Positions 9,740-23,700 of a DNA stretch of 64,000 nt are shown piece by piece (the first letter of the stretch is position 1; each line of letters starts with the position of its first letter). The position numbers were made by a program, and so were the translations under genes. Below the pieces are notes generated by a model, which saw only the letters and a program-made list of their open reading frames with translations, was not told the DNA's origin and made no database searches. The stretch comes from Siniperca chuatsi (Eukaryota; Chordata; Actinopteri; Centrarchiformes; Sinipercidae), in the NCBI RefSeq assembly GCF_020085105.1, contig NC_058053.1:1-64000 (forward strand), written 5' to 3'.

Positions 9740-9889
9740 TCTGTTCTTATCAGTTTAATATCTGATAGGTCCTCTATAAGGGGACGACGTATTAAACGGA
9801 TTTTTAGCACCGGGAGCTGAAAACGGGGCTCGCTCCGCTCACTCCACGCATCGACCCGGCACTGCAGCGCCGCCGGGAACGGTGCACCC
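9740..9889 (+). pseudogene. U2 snRNA gene, 3' part after LINE insertion
   Basis: Resumes at U2 nucleotide 39 straight after the A tail of the LINE and runs to GGTGCACCC. With 4535-4567 it is the second half of one split U2 gene. Apart from one extra C near 9811 it matches the complete copy at 10736. Confidence 0.92.
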
Positions 9890-10735
9890 TTCTCCTGCCT
9901 TGTGGAAAGCCAAACGCGGAACGCGAACGGAGAGGTTCGACGCTGGACCAAAAGACTCGAGTCGGGGTGGATGGCATCCCTTAGGGCTGGGAGCGGTGGG
10001 AAAACCCTCTGTGGACTCACCGATGTTCCTCGTGGAACCTCATTGGGCCCCCAGTCTCAAATCGCCGTGTGTCGGCCGCGACGCGGCGCAGAATGGACAG
10101 CCAGGCCAAGCCTCCGAAAAGGCAGCCAGATTTGCGCTTTGGATTGGCAGGGGATATTGCCCCATTGCGACCGGTATACAATACCTGTTAAATGTGCCCC
10201 GCATTTTCCCTCCCTCTCTCTCACTCGTGGCCGAGGGCTTGGCTTGCGAGAGCCTGAGTACTCCTGATGTTAAAAGCCAGGCCCTAATTTCTCCGCAATC
10301 CGATTGGATGGAGCCTGGGATAATGCGGTTGAGGGGGAATGGGCGTGGCCTGGTATTTGGGACTCCGTCGGCAGAGTGAGGCTTACCGCGAGGGTAGTGA
10401 CTGGGGCCGCTAGGCTCGTCGGCCGCTCTCGAGGCCAGGCCTGCACTTGCTCGGGTTTCTCTTCATAACGCACAAGTCTTTCGCCTTTTACTAAAGACTT
10501 CCGTGGAGAGGGACGCCCATGAGTTACGCCTATTTTTGGCAGGCTTTGCCGTCCGGCCGAGCCCTTGCGCGTCTGTGAAAAGCAAGAGAGCTGCCCCAGG
10601 CGATATCGGGGCGTGGGCCGCTTGGGAGGCGGTGCTGAGGAAGCAGCCGTTGTTGTGCGCAGAGACAAGAGGCTGCACCAGGGCAAGGGAGAAGCGTTCC
10701 AGGAGGTGGGCTCCGGAAGCGAAGCGTCAGGGCTC
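9890..10735 (+). repeat. U2 repeat-unit spacer
   Basis: Third full spacer, the same as 3697-4534 with a few one-base differences. The candidate proximal element is repeated at about 10673-10693. No other gene is seen. Confidence 0.85.
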
Positions 10736-10922
10736 ATCGCTTCTCGGCCTTTTGGCTAAGATCAAGTGTAGTATCTGTTCTTATCAGTTTAATATCTGAT
10801 AGGTCCTCTATAAGGGGACGACGTATTAAACGGATTTTTAGCACGGGAGCTGAAAACGGGGCTCGCTCCGCTCACTCCACGCATCGACCCGGCACTGCAG
10901 CGCCGCCGGGAACGGTGCACCC
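10736..10922 (+). ncRNA. RNU2: U2 spliceosomal snRNA gene (complete copy)
   Basis: A complete 187 bp copy and the last in the array. It has the canonical 5' end, the GTAGTA branch-recognition bases, stem-loop IIa, an Sm-like site and the 3' end GGTGCACCC. It shares the divergent but co-varying stems IIb and IV of the copy at 3512 and keeps the AC near stem III which that copy lacks. Only ~90 bp of normal 3' flank follow before satellite DNA begins. Confidence 0.94.
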
Positions 10923-11011
10923 TTCTCCTGCCTTGTGGAAAGCCAAACGCGAACGGAGAGGTTCGACGCTGGACCAAAAGACTCGAGTCGGGGTGGATGG
11001 CATCCCTTAGG
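10923..11011 (+). repeat. Truncated U2 3' flank at the array/satellite junction
   Basis: Normal U2 downstream flank, including the GTGGAAAGCCAA stretch, up to CATCCCTTAGGG. There it changes abruptly to satellite DNA. The fragment at 1100 begins at the same flank position. Confidence 0.8.
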
Positions 11012-11979
11012 GGGTATGGCGATTGTCAGTGGTGACAATTGGGAACATTTTGACAAATGCTGCGACAAATAGGAACACTTTTGACGCGCGCGACGTCCAC
11101 TTGGGAACGTTTTTGACACAGCGGAACTCGGTGTCCAAAGGGGAACACTGAGGGCTCCGTTCTGAGGTATGGCAAATGTCAACATATAAGGGCGTTTCTT
11201 ACATTTTGACATTTGGCACACTTTTGAATGGGGTTTTCGGTATGGCAATTGTCAGTGTGACAAATAGGAACATTTTTGACAAATGCTGTGACAAATAGGA
11301 ACATTTTTGACGCAGCGCGACGTCCACTTGGGAACATTTTTGACACGGGGGAACTCGGTGTCCAAAGGGGAACACTGAGGTCTCCATTCTGAGGTATGGC
11401 AAATGTCAAAATATAAGGCCAATTCTTACATTTTGACATTTGGCACACTTTTGAATGGGGTTTTCGGTATGGCAATTGTCAGTGTTGACAATTGGGAACA
11501 TTTTTGACAAATGCTGTGACAAAAAGGAACATTTTTGACGCGGCGCGACGTCCACTTGGGAACATTTTTGACACGGCGGAACTCGGTGTCCAAAGGGGAA
11601 CACTGAGGTCTCCATTCTGAGGTATGGCAAATGTCAAAATATAAGGCCAATTCTTATATTTTGACATTTGGCACACTTTTGAATGGGGTTTTGGGGGTTG
11701 CCAAATGTCAGTGGTGACAATTGGGAACATTTTTGACACGGCGGAACTCTGTGTCCAATTGGGAACACTGAGGGCTCCATTCTGAGGTATGGCAAATGTC
11801 AAAATATAAGGGCAATTCTTATATTTTGACATTTGGCACACTTTTGAATGGGGTTTTCGGTATGGCAATTGTCAGTGTTGACAAATGGGAACATTTTTGA
11901 CAAATGCTGTGACAAATAGGAACATTTTTGACACGGCGCGACGTCCACTTGGGAACATTTTTGACACGGCAGAACTTGG

Positions 11980-12390
11980 TGTTGTCAGCGCATTCATTTA
12001 TTTGTAAAAGAAAAGTCTGGAGAGAAGTTATTCCTTAATTTGGCATTTATTAAAGAATTGGAGGATAAAAAGCATGTTGTACAAACATATTTTCTATTCA
12101 GACAACCACAGTCAGCAAGCTGTTAATCTGTAGCCATCATCCTAAAAAGAATGCTATTCTTAACATTACACAGAGTTTTAAATGAAAATGTACAACTATC
12201 TGATTTCTACAGAGGTGGGGAGGAGCTGTGGTTTAAACTTAGCTCTCCTTCGGTGGTGCACAGGCTGGTCCCAGCCTCTGGCACACGATTCCACCCTTCG
12301 TCTGGAGACAGCGCCCTAGTGGAGGAATCCTACACTTCCTCTGTTTGTAACTTGCTAAAGTCTCTGCTTTGTTCCCCAAAACTGATACTT
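11980..12390 (-). repeat. Non-satellite segment in HOR copy 1, resembles a transcript 3' end
   Basis: Unlike the monomers around it, this segment has mixed composition and no box. Read on the minus strand it looks like the end of an mRNA: a short open stretch ending near 12152, then AT-rich DNA with polyadenylation signals AATAAA at 12051-12046 and 12002-11997, close to the segment end. The source gene was not recognised. It probably became trapped in the satellite and was amplified with it. Confidence 0.6.
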
Positions 12391-14910
12391 GTCCAAAGAG
12401 GAACACTGAGGCTCCATTCTGAGGTATGGCAAATGTCAAAATATAAGGGCAATTCTTATATTTTGACATTTGGCACACTTTTGAATGGGGTTTTCGGTAT
12501 GGCAATTGTCAGTGTTGACAATTAGGAACATTTTTGACAAATGCTGTGACAAATAGGAACATTTTTGACGCGGCGCGACGTCCACTTGGGAACATTTTTG
12601 ACACGGCGGAACTTGGCGTCCAAAGGGGAACACTGAGGGCTCCATTCTGAGGTATGGCAAATGTCAAAATATAAGGGCAATTCTTATATTTTGACATTTG
12701 GCACACTTTTGAATGGGGTTTTGGGGGTTGCCAAATGTCAGTGGTGACAATTGGGAACATTTTTGACACGGCGGAACTCTGTGTCCAATTGGGAACACTG
12801 AGGGCTCCATTCTGAGGTATGGCAAATGTCAAAATATAAGGGCATTTCTTATATTTTGACATTTGGCACACTTTTGAATGGGGTTTTCAGTATGGCAATT
12901 GTCAGTGGTGACAATTGGGAACATTTTTGACAAATGCTGTGACAAATAGGAACATTTTTGACGCGGCGCGACGTCCACTTGGGAACATTTTTGACACGGC
13001 GGAACTCGGTGTCCAAAGGGGAACACTGAGGTCTCCATTCTGAGGTATGGCAAATGTCAAAATATAAGGGCAATTCTTATATTTTGACATTTGGCACACT
13101 TTTGAATGGGGTTTTGGGGGTTGCCAAATGTCAGTGGTGACAATTGGGAACATTTTTGACACGGCACAACTCGGTGTCCAATTGGGAACACTGAGGGCTC
13201 CATTCTGAGGTATGGCAAATGTCAAAATATAAGGGCAATTCTTATATTTTGACATTTGGCACACTTTTTGAATGGGGTTTTGGGGTTGCCAAATGTCAGT
13301 GGTGACAATTGGGAACATTTTTGACACGGCGGAACTCGGTGTCCAATTCGAACACTGAGGGCTCCATTCTGAGGTATGGCAAATGTCAAAATATAAGGGC
13401 AATTCTTATATTTTGACATTTGGCACACTTTTGGATGGGGTTTTAGGGGTTGTAAAATGTCAGTGGTGACAATTGGGAACATTTTTGACACGGCGGAACT
13501 CGGTGTCCAATTGGGAACACTGAGGGCTCCATTCTGAGGTATGGCAAATGTCAAAATATAAGGGCATTTCTTATATTTTGACATTTGGCACACTTTTGAA
13601 TGGGGTTTTCGGTATGGCAAATGTCAGTGGTGACAATTGGGAACAATTTTGACAAATGCTGTGACAAATAGGAACATTTTTGACGCGCGCGACGTCCACT
13701 TGGGGAACATTTTGACACGGCGGAACTTGGTGTCCAAAGGGGAACACTGAGGTCTCCATTCTGAGGTATGGCAAATGTCAAAATATAAGGGCAATTCCTA
13801 TATTTTGACATTTGGCACACTTTTTGAATGGGGTTTTTGGTATGGCAATTGTCAGTGGTGACAATTGGGAACAATTTTGACAAATGCTGTGACAAATAGG
13901 AACATTTTTGACGCGGGCGCGACGTCCACTTGGGAACATTTTTGACACGGGCGGAACTTGGCGCCCAAAGGGGAACACTGAGGTCCCCATTCTGAGGTAT
14001 GGCAAATGTCAAAATATAAGGGCAATTCTTATATTTTGACATTTGGCACACTTTTGAATGGGGTTTTGGGGGTTGCCAAATGTCAGTGGTGACAATTGGG
14101 AACATTTTTGACACAGCGGAACTCGGTGTCCAATTGGGAACACTGAGGGCTCCATTCTGAGGTATGGCAAATGTCAAAATATAAGGGCAATTCTTATATT
14201 TTGACATTTGGCACACTTCTGAATGGGGTTTTCGGTATGGCAATTGTCAGTGGTGACAATTGGGAACAATTTTGACAAATGCTGTGACAAATAGGAACAT
14301 TTTTGACGCGGCGCGACGTCCACTTGGGAACATTTTTGACACGGCGGAACTTGGTGTCCAAAGGGGAACACTGAGGTCTCCATTCTGAGGTATGGCAAAT
14401 GTCAAAATATAAGGGCAATTCTTATATTTTGACATTTGGCACACTTTTGAATGGGGTTTTGGGGTTGCCAAATGTCAGTGGTGACAATTGGGAACATTTT
14501 TGACACGGGCGGAACTCGGTGTCCAATTGGGAACACTGAGGTCTCCATTCTGAGGTATGGCAAATGTCAAAATATAAGGGCAATTCTTATATTTTGACAT
14601 TTGGCACACTTTTGAATGGGGTTTTGGGGGTTGCCAAATGTCAGTGGTGACAATTGGGAACATTTTTGACACGGCGGAACTCTGTGTCCAATTGGGAACA
14701 CTGAGGGCTCCATTCTGAGGTATGGCAAATGTCAAAATATAAGGGCAATTCTTATATTTTGACATTTGGCACACTTTTGAATGGGGTTTTCGGTATGGCA
14801 ATTGTCAGTGTTGACAAATGGGAACATTTTTGACAAATGCTGTGACAAATAGGAACATTTTTGACACGCGCGACGTCCACTTGGGAACATTTTTGACACG
14901 GCAGAACTTG

Positions 14911-15320
14911 GTGTTGTCAGCGCATTCATTTATTTGTAAAAGAAAAGTCTGAGAGAAGTTATTCCTTAATTTGGCATTTATTAAAGAATTGGAGGATAAA
15001 AAGCATGTTGTACAAACATATTTTCTATTCAGACAACCACAGTCAGCAAGCTGTTAATCTGTAGCCATCATCCTAAAAAGAATGCTATTCTTAACATTAC
15101 ACAGAGTTTTAAATGAAAATGTACAACTATCTGATTTCTACAGAGGTGGGGAGGAGCTGTGGTTTAAACTTAGCTCTCCCTTCGGTGGTGCACAGGCTGG
15201 TCCCAGCCTCTTGGCACACGATTCCACCCTTCGCCTGGAGACAGCGTCCTAGTGGAGGAATCCTACACTTCCTCTGTTTGTAACTTGCTAAAGTCTCTGC
15301 TTTGTTCCCCAAAACTGATA
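14911..15320 (-). repeat. Non-satellite segment, HOR copy 2
   Basis: Same segment as 11980-12390 with a few base changes and one-base indels; the same minus-strand AATAAA signals are kept. Confidence 0.7.
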
Positions 15321-17839
15321 CTTGTCCAAAGAGGAACACTGAGGCTCCATTCTGAGGTATGGCAAATGTCAAAATATAAGGGCAATTCTTATATTTTGAC
15401 ATTTGGCACACTTTGAATGGGGTTTTGGTATGGCAATTGTCAGTGTTGACAATTAGGAACATTTTTGACAAATGCTGTGACAAATAGGAACATTTTTGAC
15501 GCGCGCGTCCACTTGGGAACATTTTTGACACGGCGGAACTTGGCGCCCAAAGGGGAACACTGAGGGCTCCATTCTGAGGTATGGCAAATGTCAAAATATA
15601 AGGGCAATTCTTATATTTTGACATTTGGCACACTTTTGAATGGGGTTTTGGGGTTGCCAAATGTCAGTGGTGACAATTGGGAACATTTTTGACACGGCGG
15701 AACTCTGTGTCCAATTGGGAACACTGAGGGCTCCATTCTGAGGTATGGCAAATGTCAAAATATAAGGGCATTTCTTATATTTTGACATTTGGCACACTTT
15801 TTGAATGGGGTTTTCAGTATGGCAATTGTCAGTGGTGACAATTGGGAACATTTTTGACAAATGCTGTGACAAATAGGAACATTTTTGACGCGGCGCGACG
15901 TCCACTTGGGAACATTTTTGACACGGCGGAACTCGGTGTCCAAAGGGGAACACTGAGGTCTCCATTCTGAGGTATGGCAAATGTCAAAATATAAGGGCAA
16001 TTCTTATATTTTGACATTTGGCACACTTTTGAATGGGGTTTTGGGGGTTGCCAAATGTCAGTGGTGACAATTGGGAACATTTTTGACACGGCACAACTCG
16101 GTGTCCAATTGGGAACACTGAGGGCTCCATTCTGAGGTATGGCAAATGTCAAAATATAAGGGCAATTCTTATATTTTGACATTTGGCACACTTTTGAATG
16201 GGGTTTTGGGGGTTGCCAAATGTCAGTGGTGACAATTGGGAACATTTTTGACACGGCGGAACTCGGTGTCCAATTCGGAACACTGAGGGCTCCATTCTGA
16301 GGTATGGCAAATGTCAAAATATAAGGGCAATTCTTATATTTTGACATTTGGCACACTTTTGGATGGGGTTTTAGGGGTTGTAAAATGTCAGTGGTGACAA
16401 TTGGGAACATTTTTGACACGGCGGAACTCGGTGTCCAATTGGGAACACTGAGGGCTCCATTCTGAGGTATGGCAAATGTCAAAATATAAGGGCATTTCTT
16501 ATATTTTGACATTTGGCACACTTTTGAATGGGGTTTTCGGTATGGCAAATGTCAGTGGTGACAATTGGGAACAATTTTGACAAATGCTGTGACAAATAGG
16601 AACATTTTTGACGCGGCGCGACGTCCACTTGGGAACATTTTTGACACGGCGGAACTTGGTGTCCAAAGGGGAACACTGAGGTCTCCATTCTGAGGTATGG
16701 CAAATGTCAAAATATAAGGGCAATTCCTATATTTTGACATTTGGCACACTTTTGAATGGGGTTTTCGGTATGGCAATTGTCAGTGGTGACAATTGGGAAC
16801 AATTTTGACAAATGCTGTGACAAATAGGAACATTTTTGACGCGGCGCGACGTCCACTTGGGAACATTTTTGACACGGCGGAACTTGGCGTCCAAAGGGGA
16901 ACACTGAGGTCCCCATTCTGAGGTATGGCAAATGTCAAAATATAAGGGCAATTCTTATATTTTGACATTTGGCACACTTTTGAATGGGGTTTTGGGGGTT
17001 GCCAAATGTCAGTGGTGACAATTGGGAACATTTTTGACACAGCGGAACTCGGTGTCCAATTGGGAACACTGAGGGCTCCATTCTGAGGTATGGCAAATGT
17101 CAAAATATAAGGGCAATTCTTATATTTTGACATTTGGCACACTTCTGAATGGGGTTTTCGGTATGGCAATTGTCAGTGGTGACAATTGGGAACAATTTTG
17201 ACAAATGCTGTGACAAATAGGAACATTTTTGACGCGGCGCGACGTCCACTTGGGAACATTTTTGACACGGCGGAACTTGGTGTCCAAAGGGGAACACTGA
17301 GGTCTCCATTCTGAGGTATGGCAAATGTCAAAATATAAGGGCAATTCTTATATTTTGACATTTGGCACACTTTTGAATGGGGTTTTGGGGTTGCCAAATG
17401 TCAGTGGTGACAATTGGGAACATTTTTGACACTGGCGGAACTCGGTGTCCAATTGGGAACACTGAGGTCTCCATTCTGAGGTATGGCAAATGTCAAAATA
17501 TAAGGGCAATTCTTATATTTTGACATTTGGCACACTTTTGAATGGGGTTTTGGGGTTGCCAAATGTCAGTGGTGACAATTGGGAACATTTTTGACACGGC
17601 GGAACTCTGTGTCCAATTGGGAACACTGAGGGCTCCATTCTGAGGTATGGCAAATGTCAAAATATAAGGGCAATTCTTATATTTTGACATTTGGCACACT
17701 TTTTGAATGGGGTTTTCGGTATGGCAATTGTCAGTGTTGACAAATGGGAACATTTTTGACAAATGCTGTGACAAATAGGAACATTTTTGACACGCCGCGA
17801 CGTCCACTTGGGAACATTTTTGACACGGCAGAACTTGGT

Positions 17840-18250
17840 GTTGTCAGCGCATTCATTTATTTGTAAAAGAAAAGTCTGAGAGAAGTTATTCCTTAATTTG
17901 GCATTTATTAAAGAATTGGAGGATAAAAAGCATGTTGTACAAACATATTTTCTATTCAGACAACCACAGTCAGCAAGCTGTTAATCTGTAGCCATCATCC
18001 TAAAAAAAGAATGCTATTCTTAACATTACACAGAGTTTTAAATGAAAATGTACAACTATCTGATTTCTACAGAGGTGGGGAGGAGCTGTGGTTTAAACTT
18101 AGCTCTCCCTTCGGTGGTGCACAGGCTGGTCCCAGCCTCTTGGCACACGATTCCACCCCTTCGTCTGGAGACAGCGTCCTAGTGGAGGAATCCTACACTT
18201 CCTCTGTTTGTAACTTGCTAAAGTCTCTGCTTTGTTCCCCAAAACTGATA
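17840..18250 (-). repeat. Non-satellite segment, HOR copy 3
   Basis: Same segment again. It has a longer A run near 18001 and one extra C near 18157 compared with its sisters. Confidence 0.7.
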
Positions 18251-20774
18251 CTTGTCCAAAGAGGAACACTGAGGCTCCATTCTGAGAGTATGGCAAATGT
18301 CAAAATATAAGGGCAATTCTTATATTTTGACATTTGGCACACTTTTGAATGGGGTTTTCGGTATGGCAATTGTCAGTGTTGACAATTAGGAACATTTTTG
18401 ACAAATGCTGTGACAAATAGGAACATTTTTGACGCGGCGCGACGTCCACTTGGGAACATTTTTGACACGGCGGAACTTGGCGTCCAAAGGGGAACACTGA
18501 GGGCTCCATTCTGAGGTATGGCAAATGTCAAAATATAAGGGCAATTCTTATATTTTGACATTTGGCACACTTTTGAATGGGGTTTTGGGGGTTGCCAAAT
18601 GTCAGTGGTGACAATTGGGAACATTTTTGACACGGCGGAACTCTGTGTCCAATTGGGAACACTGAGGGCTCCATTCTGAGGTATGGCAAATGTCAAAATA
18701 TAAGGGCATTTCTTATATTTTGACATTTGGCACACTTTTGAATGGGGTTTTCAGTATGGCAATTGTCAGTGGTGACAATTGGGAACATTTTTGACAAATG
18801 CTGTGACAAATAGGAACATTTTTGACGCGGCGCGACGTCCACTTGGGAACATTTTTGACACGGCGGAACTCGGTGTCCAAAGGGGAACACTGAGGTCTCC
18901 ATTCTGAGGTATGGCAAATGTCAAAATATAAGGGCAATTCTTATATTTTGACATTTGGCACACTTACTGAATGGGGTTTTGGGGTTGCCAAATGTCAGTG
19001 GTGACAATTGGGAACATTTTTGACACGGCACAACTCGGTGTCCAATTGGGAACACTGAGGGCTCCATTCTGAGGTATGGCAAATGTCAAAATATAAGGGC
19101 AATTCTTATATTTTGACATTTGGCACACTTTTGAATGGGGTTTTGGGGGTTGCCAAATGTCAGTGGTGACAATTGGGAACATTTTTGACACGGCGGAACT
19201 CGGTGTCCAATTCGGAACACTGAGGGCTCCATTCTGAGGTATGGCAAATGTCAAAATATAAGGGCAATTCTTATATTTTGACATTTGGCACACTTTTGGA
19301 TGGGGTTTTAGGGGTTGTAAAATGTCAGTGGTGACAATTGGGAACATTTTTGACACGGCGGAACTCGGTGTCCAATTGGGAACACTGAGGGCTCCATTCT
19401 GAGGTATGGCAAATGTCAAAATATAAGGGCATTTCTTATATTTTGACATTTGGCACACTTTTGAATGGGGTTTTCGGTATGGCAAATGTCAGTGGTGACA
19501 ATTGGGAACAATTTTGACAAATGCTGTGACAAATAGGAACATTTTTGACGCGGCGCGACGTCCACTTGGGAACATTTTTGACACGGGCGGAACTTGGTGT
19601 CCAAAGGGGAACACTGAGGTCTCCATTCTGAGGTATGGCAAATGTCAAAATATAAGGGCAATTCCTATATTTTGACATTTGGCACACTTTTGAATGGGGT
19701 TTTTTGGTATGGCAATTGTCAGTGGTGACAATTGGGAACAATTTTGACAAATGCTGTGACAAATAGGAACATTTTTGACGCGCGCGACGTCCACTTGGGA
19801 ACATTTTTGACACGGGCGGAACTTGGCGCCCAAAGGGGAACACTGAGGTCCCCATTCTGAGGTATGGCAAATGTCAAAATATAAGGGCAATTCTTATATT
19901 TTGACATTTGGCACACTTTTGAATGGGGTTTTGGGGTTGCCAAATGTCAGTGGTGACAATTGGGAACATTTTTGACACAGCGGAACTCGGTGTCCAATTG
20001 GGAACACTGAGGGCTCCATTCTGAGGTATGGCAAATGTCAAAATATAAGGGCAATTCTTATATTTTGACATTTGGCACACTTCTGAATGGGGTTTTCGGT
20101 ATGGCAATTGTCAGTGGTGACAATTGGGAACAATTTTGACAAATGCTGTGACAAATAGGAACATTTTTGACGCGGCGCGACGTCCACTTGGGAACATTTT
20201 TGACACGGCGGAACTTGGTGTCCAAAGGGGAACACTGAGGTCTCCATTCTGAGGTATGGCAAATGTCAAAATATAAGGGCAATTCTTATATTTTGACATT
20301 TGGCACACTTTTGAATGGGGTTTTGGGGGTTGCCAAATGTCAGTGGTGACAATTGGGAACATTTTTGACACGGCGGAACTCGGTGTCCAATTGGGAACAC
20401 TGAGGTCTCCATTCTGAGGTATGGCAAATGTCAAAATATAAGGGCAATTCTTATATTTTGACATTTGGCACACTTTTGAATGGGGTTTTGGGGTTGCCAA
20501 ATGTCAGTGGTGACAATTGGGAACATTTTTGACACGGCGGAACTCTGTGTCCAATTGGGAACACTGAGGGCTCCATTCTGAGGTATGGCAAATGTCAAAA
20601 TATAAGGGCAATTCTTATATTTTGACATTTGGCACACTTTTGAATGGGGTTTTCGGTATGGCAATTGTCAGTGTTGACAAATGGGAACATTTTTGACAAA
20701 TGCTGTGACAAATAGGAACATTTTTGACACGCCGCGACGTCCACTTGGGAACATTTTTGACACGGCAGAACTTG

Positions 20775-21189
20775 GTGTTGTCAGCGCATTCATTTATTTG
20801 TAAAAGAAAAGTCTGGAGAGAAGTTATTCCTTAATTTGGCATTTATTAAAGAATTGGAGGATAAAAAGCATGTTGTACAAACATATTTTCTATTCAGACA
20901 ACCACAGTCAGCAAGCTGTTAATCTGTAGCCATCATCCTAAAAAAGAATGCTATTCTTAACATTACACAGAGTTTTAAATGAAAATGTACAACTATCTGA
21001 TTTCTACAGAGGTGGGGAGGAGCTGTGGTTTAAACTTAGCTCTCCCTTCGGTGGTGCACAGGCTGGTCCCAGCCTCTTGGCACACGATTCCACCCTTCGT
21101 CTGGAGACAGCGTCCTAGTGGAGGAATCCTACACTTCCTCTGTTTGTAACTTGCTAAAGTCTCTGCTTTGTTCCCCAAAACTGATACTT
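20775..21189 (-). repeat. Non-satellite segment, HOR copy 4
   Basis: Same segment, almost identical to the copy at 23701. Confidence 0.7.
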
Positions 21190-23700
21190 GTCCAAAGAGG
21201 AACACTGAGGCTCCATTCTGAGGTATGGCAAATGTCAAAATATAAGGGCAATTCTTATATTTTGACATTTGGCACACTTTTGAATGGGGTTTTCGGTATG
21301 GCAATTGTCAGTGTTGACAATTAGGAACATTTTTGACAAATGCTGTGACAAATAGGAACATTTTTGACGCTGCGCGACGTCCACTTGGGAACATTTTTGA
21401 CACGGCGGAACTTGGCGTCCAAAGGGGAACACTGAGGGCTCCATTCTGAGGTATGGCAAATGTCAAAATATAAGGGCAATTCTTATATTTTGACATTTGG
21501 CACACTTTTGAATGGGGTTTTGGGGGTTGCCAAATGTCAGTGGTGACAATTGGGAACATATTTGACACGGCGGAACTCTGTGTCCAATTGGGAACACTGA
21601 GGGCTCCATTCTGAGGTATGGCAAATGTCAAAATATAAGGGCATTTCTTATATTTTGACATTTGGCACACTTTTGAATGGGGTTTTCAGTATGGCAATTG
21701 TCAGTGGTGACAATTGGGAACATTTTTGACAAATGCTGTGACAAATAGGAACATTTTTGACGCTGCGCGACGTCCACTTGGGAACATTTTTGACACGGCG
21801 GAACTCGGTGTCCAAAGGGGAACACTGAGGTCTCCATTCTGAGGTATGGCAAATGTCAAAATATAAGGGCAATTCTTATATTTTGACATTTGGCACACTT
21901 TTTGAATGGGGTTTTGGGGTTGCCAAATGTCAGTGGTGACAATTGGGAACATTTTTGACACGGCACAACTCGGTGTCCAATTGGGAACACTGAGGGCTCC
22001 ATTCTGAGGTATGGCAAATGTCAAAATATAAGGGCAATTCTTATATTTTGACATTTGGCACACTACTGAATGGGGTTTTGGGGTTGCCAAATGTCAGTGG
22101 TGACAATTGGGAACATTTTTGACACGGCGGAACTCGGTGTCCAATTCGAACACTGAGGGCTCCATTCTGAGGTATGGCAAATGTCAAAATATAAGGGCAA
22201 TTCTTATATTTTGACATTTGGCACACTTTTGGATGGGGTTTTAGGGGTTGTAAAATGTCAGTGGTGACAATTGGGAACATTTTTGACACGGCGGAACTCG
22301 GTGTCCAATTGGGAACACTGAGGGCTCCATTCTGAGGTATGGCAAATGTCAAAATATAAGGGCATTTCTTATATTTTGACATTTGGCACACTTTTGAATG
22401 GGGTTTTGGTATGGCAAATGTCAGTGGTGACAATTGGGAACAATTTTGACAAATGCTGTGACAAATAGGAACATTTTTGACGCGCGCGACGTCCACTTGG
22501 GAACATTTTTGACACGGCGGAACTTGGTGTCCAAAGGGAACACTGAGGTCTCCATTCTGAGGTATGGCAAATGTCAAAATATAAGGGCAATTCCTATATT
22601 TTGACATTTGGCACACTTTTGAATGGGGTTTTCGGTATGGCAATTGTCAGTGGTGACAATTGGGAACAATTTTGACAAATGCTGTGACAAATAGGAACAT
22701 TTTTGACGCGGCGCGACGTCCACTTGGGAACATTTTTGACACGGCGGAACTTGGCGCCCAAAGGGAACACTGAGGTCCCCATTCTGAGGTATGGCAAATG
22801 TCAAAATATAAGGGCAATTCTTATATTTTGACATTTGGCACACTTTTGAATGGGGTTTTGGGGGTTGCCAAATGTCAGTGGTGACAATTGGGAACATTTT
22901 TGACACAGCGGAACTCGGTGTCCAATTGGGAACACTGAGGGCTCCATTCTGAGGTATGGCAAATGTCAAAATATAAGGGCAATTCTTATATTTTGACATT
23001 TGGCACACTTCTGAATGGGGTTTTTGTATGGCAATTGTCAGTGGTGACAATTGGGAACAATTTTGACAAATGCTGTGACAAATAGGAACATTTTTGACCT
23101 TGGCGCGACGTCCACTTGGGAACATTTTTGACACGGCGGAACTTGGTGTCCAAAGGGAACACTGAGGTCTCCATTCTGAGGTATGGCAAATGTCAAAATA
23201 TAAGGGCAATTCTTATATTTTGACATTTGGCACACTTTTGAATGGGGTTTTGGGGTTGCCAAATGTCAGTGGTGACAATTGGGAACATTTTTGACATCGG
23301 CGGAACTCGGTGTCCAATTGGGAACACTGAGGTCTCCATTCTGAGGTATGGCAAATGTCAAAATATAAGGGCAATTCTTATATTTTGACATTTGGCACAC
23401 TGAATGGGGTTTTGGGGTTGCCAAATGTCAGTGGTGACAATTGGGAACATTTTTGACACGGGCGGAACTCTGTGTCCAATTGGGAACACTGAGGGCTCCA
23501 TTCTGAGGTATGGCAAATGTCAAAATATAAGGGCAATTCTTATATTTTGACATTTGGCACACTTTTGAATGGGGTTTTCGGTATGGCAATTGTCAGTGTT
23601 GACAAATGGGAACATTTTTGACAAATGCTGTGACAAATAGGAACATTTTTGACACGGCGCGACGTCCACTTGGGAACATTTTTGACACGGCAGAACTTGG

